A stretch of 64,000 bases of DNA from Caprella mutica. Taxonomy: Eukaryota > Arthropoda > Malacostraca > Amphipoda > Caprellidae. Position 1 is the stretch's first letter. Every line of letters begins with the position of its first letter. The notes under the pieces were generated by a model. The model did no database searches. It saw only the letters and a list, made by a program, of their open reading frames with translations, and was not told the DNA's origin. Shown piece after piece: positions 23,301 through 33,600 of the stretch. The translations under genes and the position numbers were made by a program. The stretch lies in assembly GCA_947561585.1 (NCBI GenBank), contig CANNZV010002331.1, forward strand, positions 24 to 64,023. The letters run 5' to 3'.

Positions 23301-26300
23301 TAGATACTCTAAGGTATTCTCTAGATACTCTCTAAGATATTCTCTAGATAATCTTTAAGATATTCTTTAGATTCTCTCTAAGATATTCTCTAGATACTCT
23401 CTAAGATATTCTCTAAATACTATCTAAGATATTCTCTAGATACTATCTAAGATATTCTCTAGATACTCACTAAGATATTCTCTAGATACTCTAAGATATT
23501 CTCTAGATACTATCTAAAATATTCTCTAAATACTATCTAAGATATTCTCTAGATACTCTCTAAGATATTCTCTAGATACTCTCTAAGATATTCTCTAGAT
23601 ACTCTCTAAGATATTCTCTAGATACTCTCTAAGATATTCTCTAGATACTCTAAGGTATTCTCTAGATACTCTCTAAGATATTCTCTAGATACTCTCTAAG
23701 ATATTCTCTAGATACTCTCTAAGATATTCTCTAGATACTCTAAGGTATTCTCTAGATACTCTCTAAGATATTCTCTAGATACTCTAAGGTATTCTCTAGA
23801 TACTCTCTAAGATATTCTCTAGATAATCTTTAAGATATTCTCTAGATTCTCTCTAAGATATTCTCTAGATACTCTCTAAGATATTCTCTAAATACTATCT
23901 AAGATATTCTCTAGATACTATCTAAGATATTCTCTAGATACTCACTAAGATATTCTCTAGATACACTAAGATATTCTCTAGATACTATCTAAAATATTCT
24001 CTAAATACTATCTAAGATATTCTCTAGATACTATCTAAGATATTCTCTAGATACTCACTAAGATATTCTCTAGATACTCTAAGATATTCTCTAGATACTA
24101 TCTAAAATATTCTCTAGATAATCTCTAAGATATTCTCTAGATACTCTCTAAGATATTCTCTAGATACTATCTAAAATATTCTCTAGATACTATCTAAGAT
24201 ATTCTCTAGATACTCTCTAAGATATTCTCTCTAGATACTATCTAAGATATTCTCTAGATACTCTCTAAGATATTCTCTAGATACTCTCTAAGATATTCTC
24301 TAGATACTCACTAAGATATTCTCTAGATACTCACTAAGATATTCTCTCTAGATACTCACTAAGATATTCTCTAGATACTCTCTGAGATATTCTCTAGATA
24401 CTCTCTAAGATATTCTCTAGATACTCTCTAAGATGTTCTCTAGATACTCTCTAAGATATTCTCTAGATACTCTCTATGATATTCTCTAGATACTCTCTTA
24501 GATGTTCTCTAGATACTCTCTAAGATATTCTCTAGATACTCTCTAAGATATTCTCTAGATACTCTCTAAGATATTCTCTAGATACTCTCTAAGATATTCT
24601 CTAGATACTCTCTAAGATATTCTCTAGAAACTCTCTAAGATATTCTCTAGATACTCTCTAAGATGTTCTCTAAATACTCTCTAAGATATTCTCTAGATTC
24701 TTTCTAAAATATTCTATAGATACTCTCTAAATATTCTCTAGATACTCTCTAAGACATTCTCTAGATACTCTCTAAGATATTCTCTAGATACTCTCTAAGA
24801 TATTCTCTAGATACTCTCTAAGATATTCTCTAGATACTCTCTAAGATGTTCTCTAAATACTCTCTAAGATATTCTCTAGATACTCACTAAGATATTCTCT
24901 AGATACTATCTAAGGTATTCTCTAGATACTTTCTAAAATATTCTCTAGATACTCTCTAAAATATTCTCTAGATACTCTCTAAGATATTCTTTAGATACTC
25001 TCTAAGATGTTCTCTAGATACTGTCTAAGATATTCTCTAGATAATCTCTAAGATATTCTCTAGGTACTCTCTAAGATATTCTCTAGATACTCTCTAAGAT
25101 ATTCTCTAGATACTCTCTAAGATATTCTCTCTAGATACTCTCTAAGATATTCTCTAGATACTCACTAAGATATTCTCTAGATACTCACTAAGATATTCTC
25201 TAGATACTCACTAAGATATTCTCTAGGTACTCACCACTAAGATATTCTCAAGATACTCTCTAAGATATTCTCTAGATACTCTCTAAGATATTCTCTAGAT
25301 ACTCTCTAAGATGTTCTCTAAATACTCTCTAAGATATTCTCTAGATACTCTCTAAGATATTCTCTAGATACTCTCTAAGATATTCTCTAGATACTCTCTA
25401 ATATATTCTCTAGATACTCTCTAAGATGTTCTCTAGATACTTTCTAAGATATTCTCTAGATACTCTCTAAGATATTCTCTCTAGATACTCTCTAAGATAT
25501 TCTCTAGATACTCCCTAAGATATTCTCTAGATACTCTCTAAGATATTCTCTAGATGCTCTCTAAGATATTCTCTAGATACTCTCTAAGATATTCTCTAGA
25601 TACTCTCTAAGATATTCTCTAGATACTCACTAAGATATTCTCTCTAGATACTCACTAAGATATTCTCTAGATACTCACTAAGATATTCTCTAGGTACTCA
25701 CTAAGATATTCTCAAGATACTCACTAAGATATTCTCTAGATACTCACTAAGATATTCTCTAGATACTCACTAAGATATTCTCTAGATACTATCTAAGGTA
25801 TTCTCTAGATACTCTCTAAGATATTCTCTAGAAACTCTCTAAGATATTCTCTAGATACTCTCTAAGATGTTCTCTAAATACTCTCTAAGATATTCTCTAG
25901 ATTCTTTCTAAAATATTCTATAGATACTCTCTAAAATATTCTCTAGATACTCTCTAAGACATTCTCTAGATACTCTCTAAGATATTCTCTAGATACTCTC
26001 TAAGATATTCTCTAGATACTCTCTAAGATATTCTCTAGATACTCTCTAAGATGTTCTCTAAATACTCTCTAAGATATTCTTTAGATACTCACTAAGATAT
26101 TCTCTAGATACTATCTAAGGTATTCTCTAGATACTTTCTAAAATATTCTCTAGATACTCTCTAAAATATTCTCTAGATACTCTCTAAGATATTCTTTAGA
26201 TACTCTCTAAGATGTTCTCTAGATACTGTCTAAGATATTCTCTAGATAATCTCTAAGATATTCTCTAGGTACTCTCTAAGATATTCTCTAGATACTCTCT

Positions 26301-26921
26301 AAGATATTCTCTAGATACTCTCTAAGATATTCTCTCTAGATACTCTCTAAGATATTCTCTAGATACTCACTAAGATATTCTCTAGATACTCACTAAGATA
26401 TTCTCTAGATACTCACTAAGATATTCTCTAGGTACTCACCACTAAGATATTCTCAAGATACTCTCTAAGATATTCTCTAGATACTCTCTAAGATATTCTC
26501 TAGATACTCTCTAAGATGTTCTCTAAATATTCTCTAAGATATTCTCTAGATACTCTCTAAGATATTCTCTAGATACTCTCTAAGATATTCTCTAGATACT
26601 CTCTAATATATTCTCTAGATACTCTCTAAGATGTTTTCTAGATACTTTCTAAGATATTCTCTAGATACTCTCTAAGATATTCTCTCTAGATACTCTCTAA
26701 GATATTCTCTAGATACTCCCTAAGATATTCTCTAGATACTCTCTAAGATATTCTCTAGATGCTCTCTAAGATATTCTCTAGATACTCTCTAAGATATTCT
26801 CTAGATACTCTCTAAGATATTCTCTAGATACTCACTAAGATATTCTCTCTAGATACTCACTAAGATATTCTCTAGATACTCACTAAGATATTCTCTAGGT
26901 ACTCACTAAGATATTCTCAAG
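20350..26921. repeat. 23/21-bp satellite, about 6.6 kb
   Basis: The dominant unit is taagatattctctagatact plus ctc (23 bp). A 21-bp form, with taaggtattctctagatact, recurs about every three to six units. Longer blocks containing tctttaagatattctctaga, tactatctaa and tactcactaa repeat several times (near 21250, 21790, 22100, 22620, 23340 and 23820), and the segment near 24.6-25.7 kb is repeated near 25.8-26.9 kb. The 23-mer can be read as 12+11 bases of a taagat-type 12-mer that dominates at 29.9-30.7 kb. Non-coding. Confidence 0.98.
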
Positions 26922-27904
26922 GGTTCTAGGTAAATTGCTCGAAAACAATTGCTCGAAAGACAATTGCTCGAAAACAATTGCTCGAAAAACAATTGCTCGA
27001 ATGAACAATTGCTCGAAAGAACAATTGCTCGAAAGACAATTGCTCGAAAAACAATTGCTCGAAAGAACAATTGCTCGAATGAACAATTGCTCGAATTATC
27101 AAATTGCTCGAATGAACAAAATTGCTCGAATTATAAAATTGCACAGTTTTCGATTTTATAAAAGTCAGTTATTCATGAAGTGGAGCTGCACCTAACAATC
27201 CTTGTTTCTTTTTAGTAATTGATCATTAATCATTCTATAAATTATTTTAATTATTACTCAATCTGCATAATCTTTTTTTATACCGTTTGTGTCATCTCGT
27301 ATGTAATATGTGAATTGGAATCATGTGGTGAATCACTACTATTCATGTTTTTTTATTATAAAACCTGAATTTTTTTGTAGATTATTAAGACTCTGCCATA
27401 ACTTTGAGTTATTTCACCTATTGAGGTACCACATACAGATAGGCTAGTAATAAATAAATTTTCAGGTTTTATGAAAAACATGAATAGTACTGATTCACCA
27501 CATGATTCCAATTCACATGTTACATACGAGATGACACAAACGGTCTAAAAAAAGATTATGCAGATTGAGTAATAATTAAAATAATTTATAGAATGATTAA
27601 TGATCAATTACTAAAAAGAAACAAGGATTGTTAGGTGCAGCTCCACTTCATGAATAACTGACTTTTATAAAATCGAAAACTGTGCACTTTTATAATTCGA
27701 GCAATTTTGTTCATTCGAGCAATTTGATAATTCGAGCAATTGTTCATTCGAGCAATTGTTCGTTCGAGCAATTGTTTTTCGAGCAATTGTCTTTCGAACA
27801 ATTGTTCTTTCGAGCAATTGTTCATTCGAGCAATTGTTTTTCGAGCAATTGTTTTCGAGCAATTGTCTTTCGAGCAATTGTTTTCGAGCAATTTACCGGC
27901 TACC
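26922..27904. mobile_element. 983-bp near-perfect palindromic foldback element
   Basis: Two arms of about 440 bp (26922 to about 27370 and about 27460 to 27904) are near-exact inverted copies around a spacer of roughly 90 bp. Each arm starts with about fifteen subterminal caattgctcga motifs. Tips are ggttctaggtaaattgctcg and, inverted, ggtagccggtaaattgctcg. The flanks share attctcaag (26913-26921, 27905-27913), consistent with a 9-bp target duplication, although that string also occurs elsewhere in the surrounding satellite. Several ORFs on both strands (26895-27195 and 27631-27970) arise from the short repeats. No transposase. Confidence 0.92.
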
Positions 27905-27973
27905 ATTCTCAAGATACTCACTAAGATATTCTCTAGATACTCACTAAGATATTCTCTAGATACTCTCTAATAT
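27905..27973. repeat. short continuation of the 23-bp satellite
   Basis: Three units with the same tactcactaagatattctct text as the main array. This shows that the palindromic element landed inside the array. Confidence 0.9.
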
Positions 27974-28248
27974 CGTGCACTTAAAACTGCCACTGAGGAA
28001 AATTGCCACTGGGAAAACTGCCACTGAGGAAAATTGCCACAGAGGAAAATTGCCACAGAGGAAAATTGCCACTATAAAATACATTAATATTCTAAATAAA
28101 AAATATCTTTTTATATACTTCTAACCATTTTTCAGTTTCTATTTTCTATTCGTAAATGAAGATGATGTGGATTGTGTCCCTTTCTCAATCTCATTTGATA
28201 ATTTACTTTTTACAAATCACTTATAGGTAGCACTGCACTTTAACTTCA

Positions 28249-28378
28249 GAATGAATAAAATTGAGAGGATGTACCTTATCATTATTAAAACTTATTTTGT
28301 ATTAAAATATTTATTTACAAGAAAACACTTCAACGTTTCTAGTATTTACAGTCATCTTCAGGATCTGAAATATAAAAT
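28249..28378 (-). ncRNA. hammerhead-ribozyme-like motif, copy B
   Basis: Read on the minus strand: CTGAAGA (complement of 28355-28361), a short stem-loop that has lost part of its pairing, and GAAAC (complement of 28335-28339), then a possible stem III and GTG. The distal flanks share aaatattt-type complementarity. Stem II is damaged relative to copy C. The segment continues into the shared 3' tail with gataaggtac, and ends near aattttattcattc. It is the inverted partner of copy C at 29190-29317. Confidence 0.5.
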
Positions 28379-28569
28379 ATTTATTCTAATAATAAATATT
28401 TTAATAGAAAATAAATTTTATCAACAAACTTTACAGTGTAATATCCATTAGTTTAATATTTATACTTTTATGATTATTAATAATATAATTCGGGTCAAGA
28501 TAAGCATGTATCTTGACTACGAAATTTGTATATCTAGCGTCTAATCAAATTGAATTTTACCTTTACAAA

Positions 28570-29018
28570 TATATGTTTCTACTACTGATTGTCTGAATAT
28601 TACTGACAGACACACTGAAATCAGTAGACTCTGATTGTCTGAATATTACTGACAGAGACACTGAAATCAGTAGACTCTGATTGGCTTAATATTACTGACA
28701 GAGACACTGAAATCAGTAGACACTGATTGTCTTAATATTACTGACAGAGACACAGAAATCAGTAGACACCGATTGCCTTAATATTACTGACAGAGACACT
28801 GAAATCAGTAGACACTGATTGTCTTAATATTACTGACAGAGACACAGAAATCAGTAGACACCGATTGTCTTAATATTACTGACAGAGACACTGAAATCAG
28901 TAGACACTGATTGTCTTAATATTACTGACAGAGACACAGAAATCAGTAGACACTGATTGTCTTAATATTTCTGACAGAGACACAGAAATCAGTAGACACT
29001 GAGTGTCTGAATATTACA
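28570..29018. repeat. 46-bp minisatellite, about 9.5 units
   Basis: The unit contains gattgtcttaatattactga followed by cagagacactgaaatcagta and a few bases. cactga / tcagtag words give each unit a small hairpin potential. The array lies exactly between the two inverted ribozyme-like copies. Confidence 0.93.
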
Positions 29019-29178
29019 GATGGTAAAAGAAGTAACCAAAATACGATACGTAAACTAAGTATGAAAAAACTAATATGGACATCGACTTTTTGATCAAATG
29101 CAAGATTTATCATTTTTCTCTAAATTTCTTTGATTCAAATTATATCTAAAATGTATAGAAGTAAAGAAGCAAAAAGTA

Positions 29179-29317
29179 AAATATTTTATATTTCAGATCC
29201 TGAAGATGACTGTAATTAGTCGAAACGTTGAAGTTTTTTCTTGTAAATAAATATTCTAATACAAAATAAATTTTATTAATGATAAGGTATATCCTATCAA
29301 TTTTATTCATTCAAATC
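29179..29317 (+). ncRNA. hammerhead-ribozyme-like motif, copy C
   Basis: The best-preserved copy. CTGAAGA (29200-29206), one extra T, stem II GACT-loop-AGTC, GAAAC (29222-29226), then a possible two-pair stem III and GTT (candidate cleavage site). Outer flanks aaatattt-type bases can pair as stem I. The extra base before stem II departs from the canonical core, so self-cleavage is a hypothesis. Downstream text to about 29317, with gataaggtat and aattttattcattc, is shared with copies A and B and looks like the 3' end of one retroelement family. Confidence 0.55.
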
Positions 29318-29875
29318 TTTCCATGATTATGATCACCAAGATACCATGCAGTAACTATGTTTTCTTAGCCACATGCTTGTCTCACTTCTATTCCGGGGTT
29401 CCTTGTATTTGTCTTTTTGTTGGTTTTATTCTAAGAAGATCTCCCTCTTCAAACTAAATAAATTAAATAAAGCCTCCATATTCAATACTTTATCAATCGT
29501 ACTTATTTCAGTAATGTTCTGCTGGAAACTGCTCCCTCCATTTGTTCACTATATATTTATTAGGAAAATATCCATACCTATTTTTTAGGTATGGATATTT
29601 AATCCCGAATTTCTAAATGTTTCAAAATCTAAATTAATTAGTGTCGTATCTAACTTTACATTATATTGACAATTATATTTTTTAATTTTGAATGTTAATA
29701 TATTTTATAGTGGCAATTTTTCTCGGTGGCAATTTTCCGAATGGCAATTTTCCAACAGTGCCAATTTTCCCACAGTGCCAATTTTCCCACAATGGCAGTT
29801 TTCCCAAACTGGCAATTCTCCCGGTGGTAATTTTCCAACAGTGGCAGTTTTATCAGTTCCAATTTTCCTAGCACC

Positions 29876-30755
29876 CTCTAAGATATACTCTTAAGATATT
29901 CTCTAAGATATTCTTTAAGATACTCTCTAAGATATACTCTAAGATAATCTCTACGATAATCTCTAAGATATTCTCTACGATAATCTCTAGGATATTCTCT
30001 AATATATACTCTAATATATTCTCTAAGATATTCTCTAAGATGTACTATAAGATATTCTCTAAGATATACTATAAGATATTCTCTAAGATACTCTCTAAGA
30101 TATTCTTTAAGATACTCACTAAGATATTCTCTAAAATACTCTCTAAGATATACTCTAATATACTCTCTACGATATTCTTTAAGATAATCTCTAAGATATT
30201 CTCTAAAATACTCTCTAAGATATACTCTAAGATACTCTCTAAGATATTCTTTAAGATACTCTCTAAGATATTCTCTAAAATACTCTCTAAGATATACTCT
30301 AAGATATACTCTAAGATACTCTCTAAGATATTCTTTAAGATACTCTCTAAGATATTCTCTAAAATACTCTCTAAGATATACTCTAAGATATTCTCTAAGA
30401 TATTCTCTACGATACTCTCTAGGATATTCTCTAATATATACTCTAATATATTCTCTAAGATATTCTCTAAGATATACTATAAGATATTCTCTAAGATATA
30501 CTATAAGATATTCTCTAAGATATACTCTTAAGATATTCTCTAAGATATTCTATAAGATATACTATAAGATATTCTCTAAGCTATTCTCTAAGATATTCTA
30601 TAAGATATACTATAAGATATTCTCTAAGATATTCTCTAAAATACTCTCTAAGATATACTCTAAGATACTCTCTAAGATATTCTTTAAGATACTCTCTAAG
30701 ATATTTTCTAAGATATTCTATAAGATATACTATAAGATATTCTCTAAATATTCAT
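29876..30755. repeat. 12-bp satellite related to the 23-bp array
   Basis: The unit is taagatattctc or taagatactctc, with variants such as tacgataatctc and taagatatacta. Blocks of about 170 bp repeat. Because 12 is a multiple of three, a 163-codon frame is open (30040-30531 +); I regard it as spurious. The array continues the main satellite after the inserted element. Confidence 0.95.
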
Positions 30756-30889
30756 CTACATGCATTGCAAGTACCTTTTAGAAAAAAAATGAATGTAATT
30801 CAAATATAATTTCTGTTGTTACAATCATTTTACTAAAAGTTACTCATTTTCATAAGTAGTTCAACTGATAATTTCAAGTTAATATCCAG

Positions 30890-31600
30890 TTAGATTTCCC
30901 TCTTTTCCACCAATTTCAAAACACGCTTTTCTAACAAATCTGTCAATTTCTGAATTGTATCAGATGTTATCGTCTTATAACAATCTTCAGTTTCCTTCAA
31001 AATGTCATCTTTCGACGAGAACTGACGTTCTCCCACATTCACATTCTGGTTCAGGATGGATTGAAGGTTTTCAATTGGGTTTAAATCTGGGAGAGCCCTT
31101 GGCCATACAATCAACTTGTCATCGAAGAACTTGCTACTTTTCAGGAAATTCACAGCTACCTTTAACAGAGTGAGAAGAAGAGTTGTCACAATGTCATGTT
31201 TGAAAAAGACTTTTTTTTAACGCATTAGGTTTCCAGCTCAGCCAATGAACAAATCCACCCTTCAAAAAGGTAATATAATTAGCAAAATTTGTTTACACTC
31301 CTTCTGGAATCCTGGAAGATCCGACCAGTTAATTTCCAATTGTCTCAGCCCAAATTATCACACCTTCAGTCCCAACGTGATGTCGAATTCGTTGGTGATG
31401 TGGTGAGCCATGAAGGACCCATCAGTCAGGACCATCGAAAGTGACACGCATTTTGTCTGTGAAGAGTACTGTTTGGTAATCAGTCTCAAGATACTTCCCT
31501 GCCCATAGTAACCTTATAATTATCCTTCGAAAGAGACCTGGTAACAGGTGAAACATAAGAGGGGATTATGTAGTTTCAGTATTCTACAGTGGGTGGTTTT
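30890..31600 (-). pseudogene. Tc1-like transposase remnant
   Basis: The minus-strand frame at 30890-31189 reads LIVWPRALPDLNPIENLQSI, the block around the third catalytic acid (Glu of PIEN) in Tc1/mariner transposases. It is followed by RQFSSKDDILKE and a leucine-rich tail. Upstream on the same strand, in other frames, pieces such as KMRVTFDGPD, VIIWAETIG and, before the main frame, FKHD are in the right order for the first two catalytic segments. Frameshifts and stops break the gene. It interrupts the satellite between 30.76 and 31.84 kb. Terminal inverted repeats were not found. Confidence 0.75.
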
Positions 31601-31837
31601 TGAGAAATTTGTCACTCCGACACTTTTAAAAACTGCATCACTTGTTTATCTTTTCGGTTTCACAATGGGTTGATCAAACACAAGCTTTGTCTTTTAGCTA
31701 CTTTGTATTTGCTCTTATCCTAGTGTGTAATCTTCTTCAGGGGATCGATCAGCTATTAATCTTTTTACTGTAAGTGGCTGTGAATATAAAAAAATCAATT
31801 TTACATTTTGCTGTGACGGCAGCTATCCTGTTTTCTC

Positions 31838-32022
31838 TACGATACTCTCTAAGATTTTCTCTATACGATATCTCTAGATAATCTCTACGATACTCTCTAA
31901 GATATTCTATACGATACTCTCTAAGATATTCTAAACGATACTCTCTAAGATATTCTTTAAGATACCATCTAAGATATATTCTAAGATACTCTCTAAGACA
32001 TACTCTAAGATATTCTCTCATG
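31838..32022. repeat. 12-bp satellite, distal remnant
   Basis: Same words as the array at 29876-30755 (taagatattct, tacgatactctc), more diverged. It marks the far edge of the tandem block and shows that the Tc1-like fragment is an insertion. Confidence 0.85.
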
Positions 32023-33460
32023 CTGTCGATCTCATCCAAGTTACTATATCTAAAGGATATTAATTAGAAACTTTTACAAATATTTTGAATTAACCTCATT
32101 TGTTTTCCCTTTGTTTTTAATGTAAAGATATGGTCTTTAGATTAAAAAAAAATCCTAAAATTGCATGTTGTGCGACAATCTCGAGATTGTCGCACATTTT
32201 TCAAATCCTAAAAACGCGCAACGCATTCTCGAGATTGTGCAAAATCAGCAAATTGCGCGGAACATGTATAACATATTATATAGAGAGTATATTAACATAT
32301 CATTAAACAGTACCTATAACATATATTACAACATACATATTTAACTCAAATCAAATCCAGAAAATTAATATTTCAAGAATAAATTGATTCAAAATATGAG
32401 TCAATGGTATGTATCACCCATAGATGCTTTACTCAGGGGGAAATGCTTCTTGAGTTAGCGTGAGTAAAGAGCCTAAGAACTATAGTTAGATACTTTGCTA
32501 GATGTGAGTAAGGAAACGAGATCAATATTTGGATAGACATTATCCTATATTTGCTCTTCAATTACCGAGTCTGTAATAAAGTTGTTCTTTGCAACTAAAA
32601 ATGGGTGGTTGGCATGTTTCCTGACTTTGATATGTGACCATTGTTATAAAGACACATCTGCTATTTTCGAAACTATTGGTATCATGTAGGTATAATTGTT
32701 ATACACCACAAATCGATATTATTTGATAAATTCCTTACTGGATTATAATTAGAAATTTGAATGGCTCTTTAAAATTAAATATATAAAGAAAATCAAGTTA
32801 TATAGTAAATTAGCAGACTAGAACAGCTCATTTCTCCACAAACGTAGCACAGTCAAATCTCTTTCGGTTATAACCTCCAAAATTTGCAGTCCTGATTATT
32901 TTCAAAATGATATATCTATCATAAGAAAACAAAAAATAGATAATAGTCATTCAAATTAGTGCAGCATTCAATAAGAAATTAACAAACGTCATCTTCAATC
33001 ACTCAATCACAACAACCCAAAGTCAAAATGACAATAGAAATACTAGAAAGTACACAGCTATACCCCTTATGTGCCAGGCACAAATGAAAGAATTCAAGTA
33101 ATATTAAGACAAAACAATATATTTTGGAAACAAATTTTCTAGTGCTACTCTTCTCAGATCAAAAGCTTGACTCTTTTCTATGGTTGTTATAGAGTCACTT
33201 CTTTGATTATCTTTCCTATCTTTATTTTAACATTTAATGGCGATCTTTAGGAGATTTTTCATTAATGCCAATTGTTACCTTCGCAGAATGCAGGAAGGTC
33301 ATATTTTTCCATGTGTAACTGAGTTTTATTTTATATTTATATTTTTTTTTTAGAATTTCTAATTAGTTTAATAAGTTAATAGAAATGATAATATATGTAG
33401 TAGGTCGGTATCATAATACTTTAGGTGATCATATCTTTGGCACATGATTCTCCATTAAAT
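32023..33460. other. unassigned AT-rich DNA
   Basis: No genes recognised. The only clear structure is the 28-bp palindrome listed separately. Confidence 0.5.
32169..32196. other. perfect 28-bp palindrome
   Basis: Both strands read tgtgcgacaatctc-gagattgtcgcaca, centred between 32182 and 32183. A related, imperfect form (gcattctcgagattgtgc) lies about 50 bases downstream. It could be a protein-binding site or a remnant of a small inverted-repeat element. Function is unknown. Confidence 0.85.
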
Positions 33461-33472
33461 TTTGTATTTTTC

Positions 33473-33600
33473 CTGATGATGAATTGAAATGAACATTTTG
33501 AAAGCTTGAGCAAAATTAAATATGAAACAAGAAGATTAATAAAAACTGCCATTTCTTCTTTCAAGCTTTCGATTTATTCAAAAATCATCCTCAAGAAACC
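33473..33600. other. inverted pair of ribozyme-like motifs
   Basis: On +, CTGATGA (33473) and GAAAGCTTGAG (33500-33510). On -, TTGAGGA, then GATTT-loop-AAATC, then GAAAGCTTGA (within 33560-33595). The two halves are related, inverted and about 50 bases apart. The minus copy has a proper stem between the two conserved boxes; the plus copy does not. Resemblance to compact hammerhead cores is suggestive only. Confidence 0.3.

Larger units (their letters stand above)
27974..29875. mobile_element. foldback-type element, attgccact family
   Basis: The left side is tandem aaaattgccactgaggaaaa-type motifs (27984-28072). The right side is the inverse (about 29708-29870). Tips read cgtgcactt and, inverted, ggtgctagg. 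Flanks ctctaatat (27965-27973) and ctctaagat (29876-29884) match at 8 of 9 bases, but the target lies in satellite with the same word, so the duplication is only suggestive. The interior holds two inverted hammerhead-like segments and a 46-bp minisatellite between them. No coding region. Confidence 0.7.

Noticed and set aside
26922..27904. CRISPR array (regularly spaced short repeats)
   Set aside because: Repeats of caattgctcga have spacers of only a few bases that are not unique, and the whole is a eukaryotic inverted-repeat element.
30040..30531. 163-codon Lys/Ile/Ser-rich frame
   Set aside because: 12-bp satellite units preserve the frame; no start context or domain.
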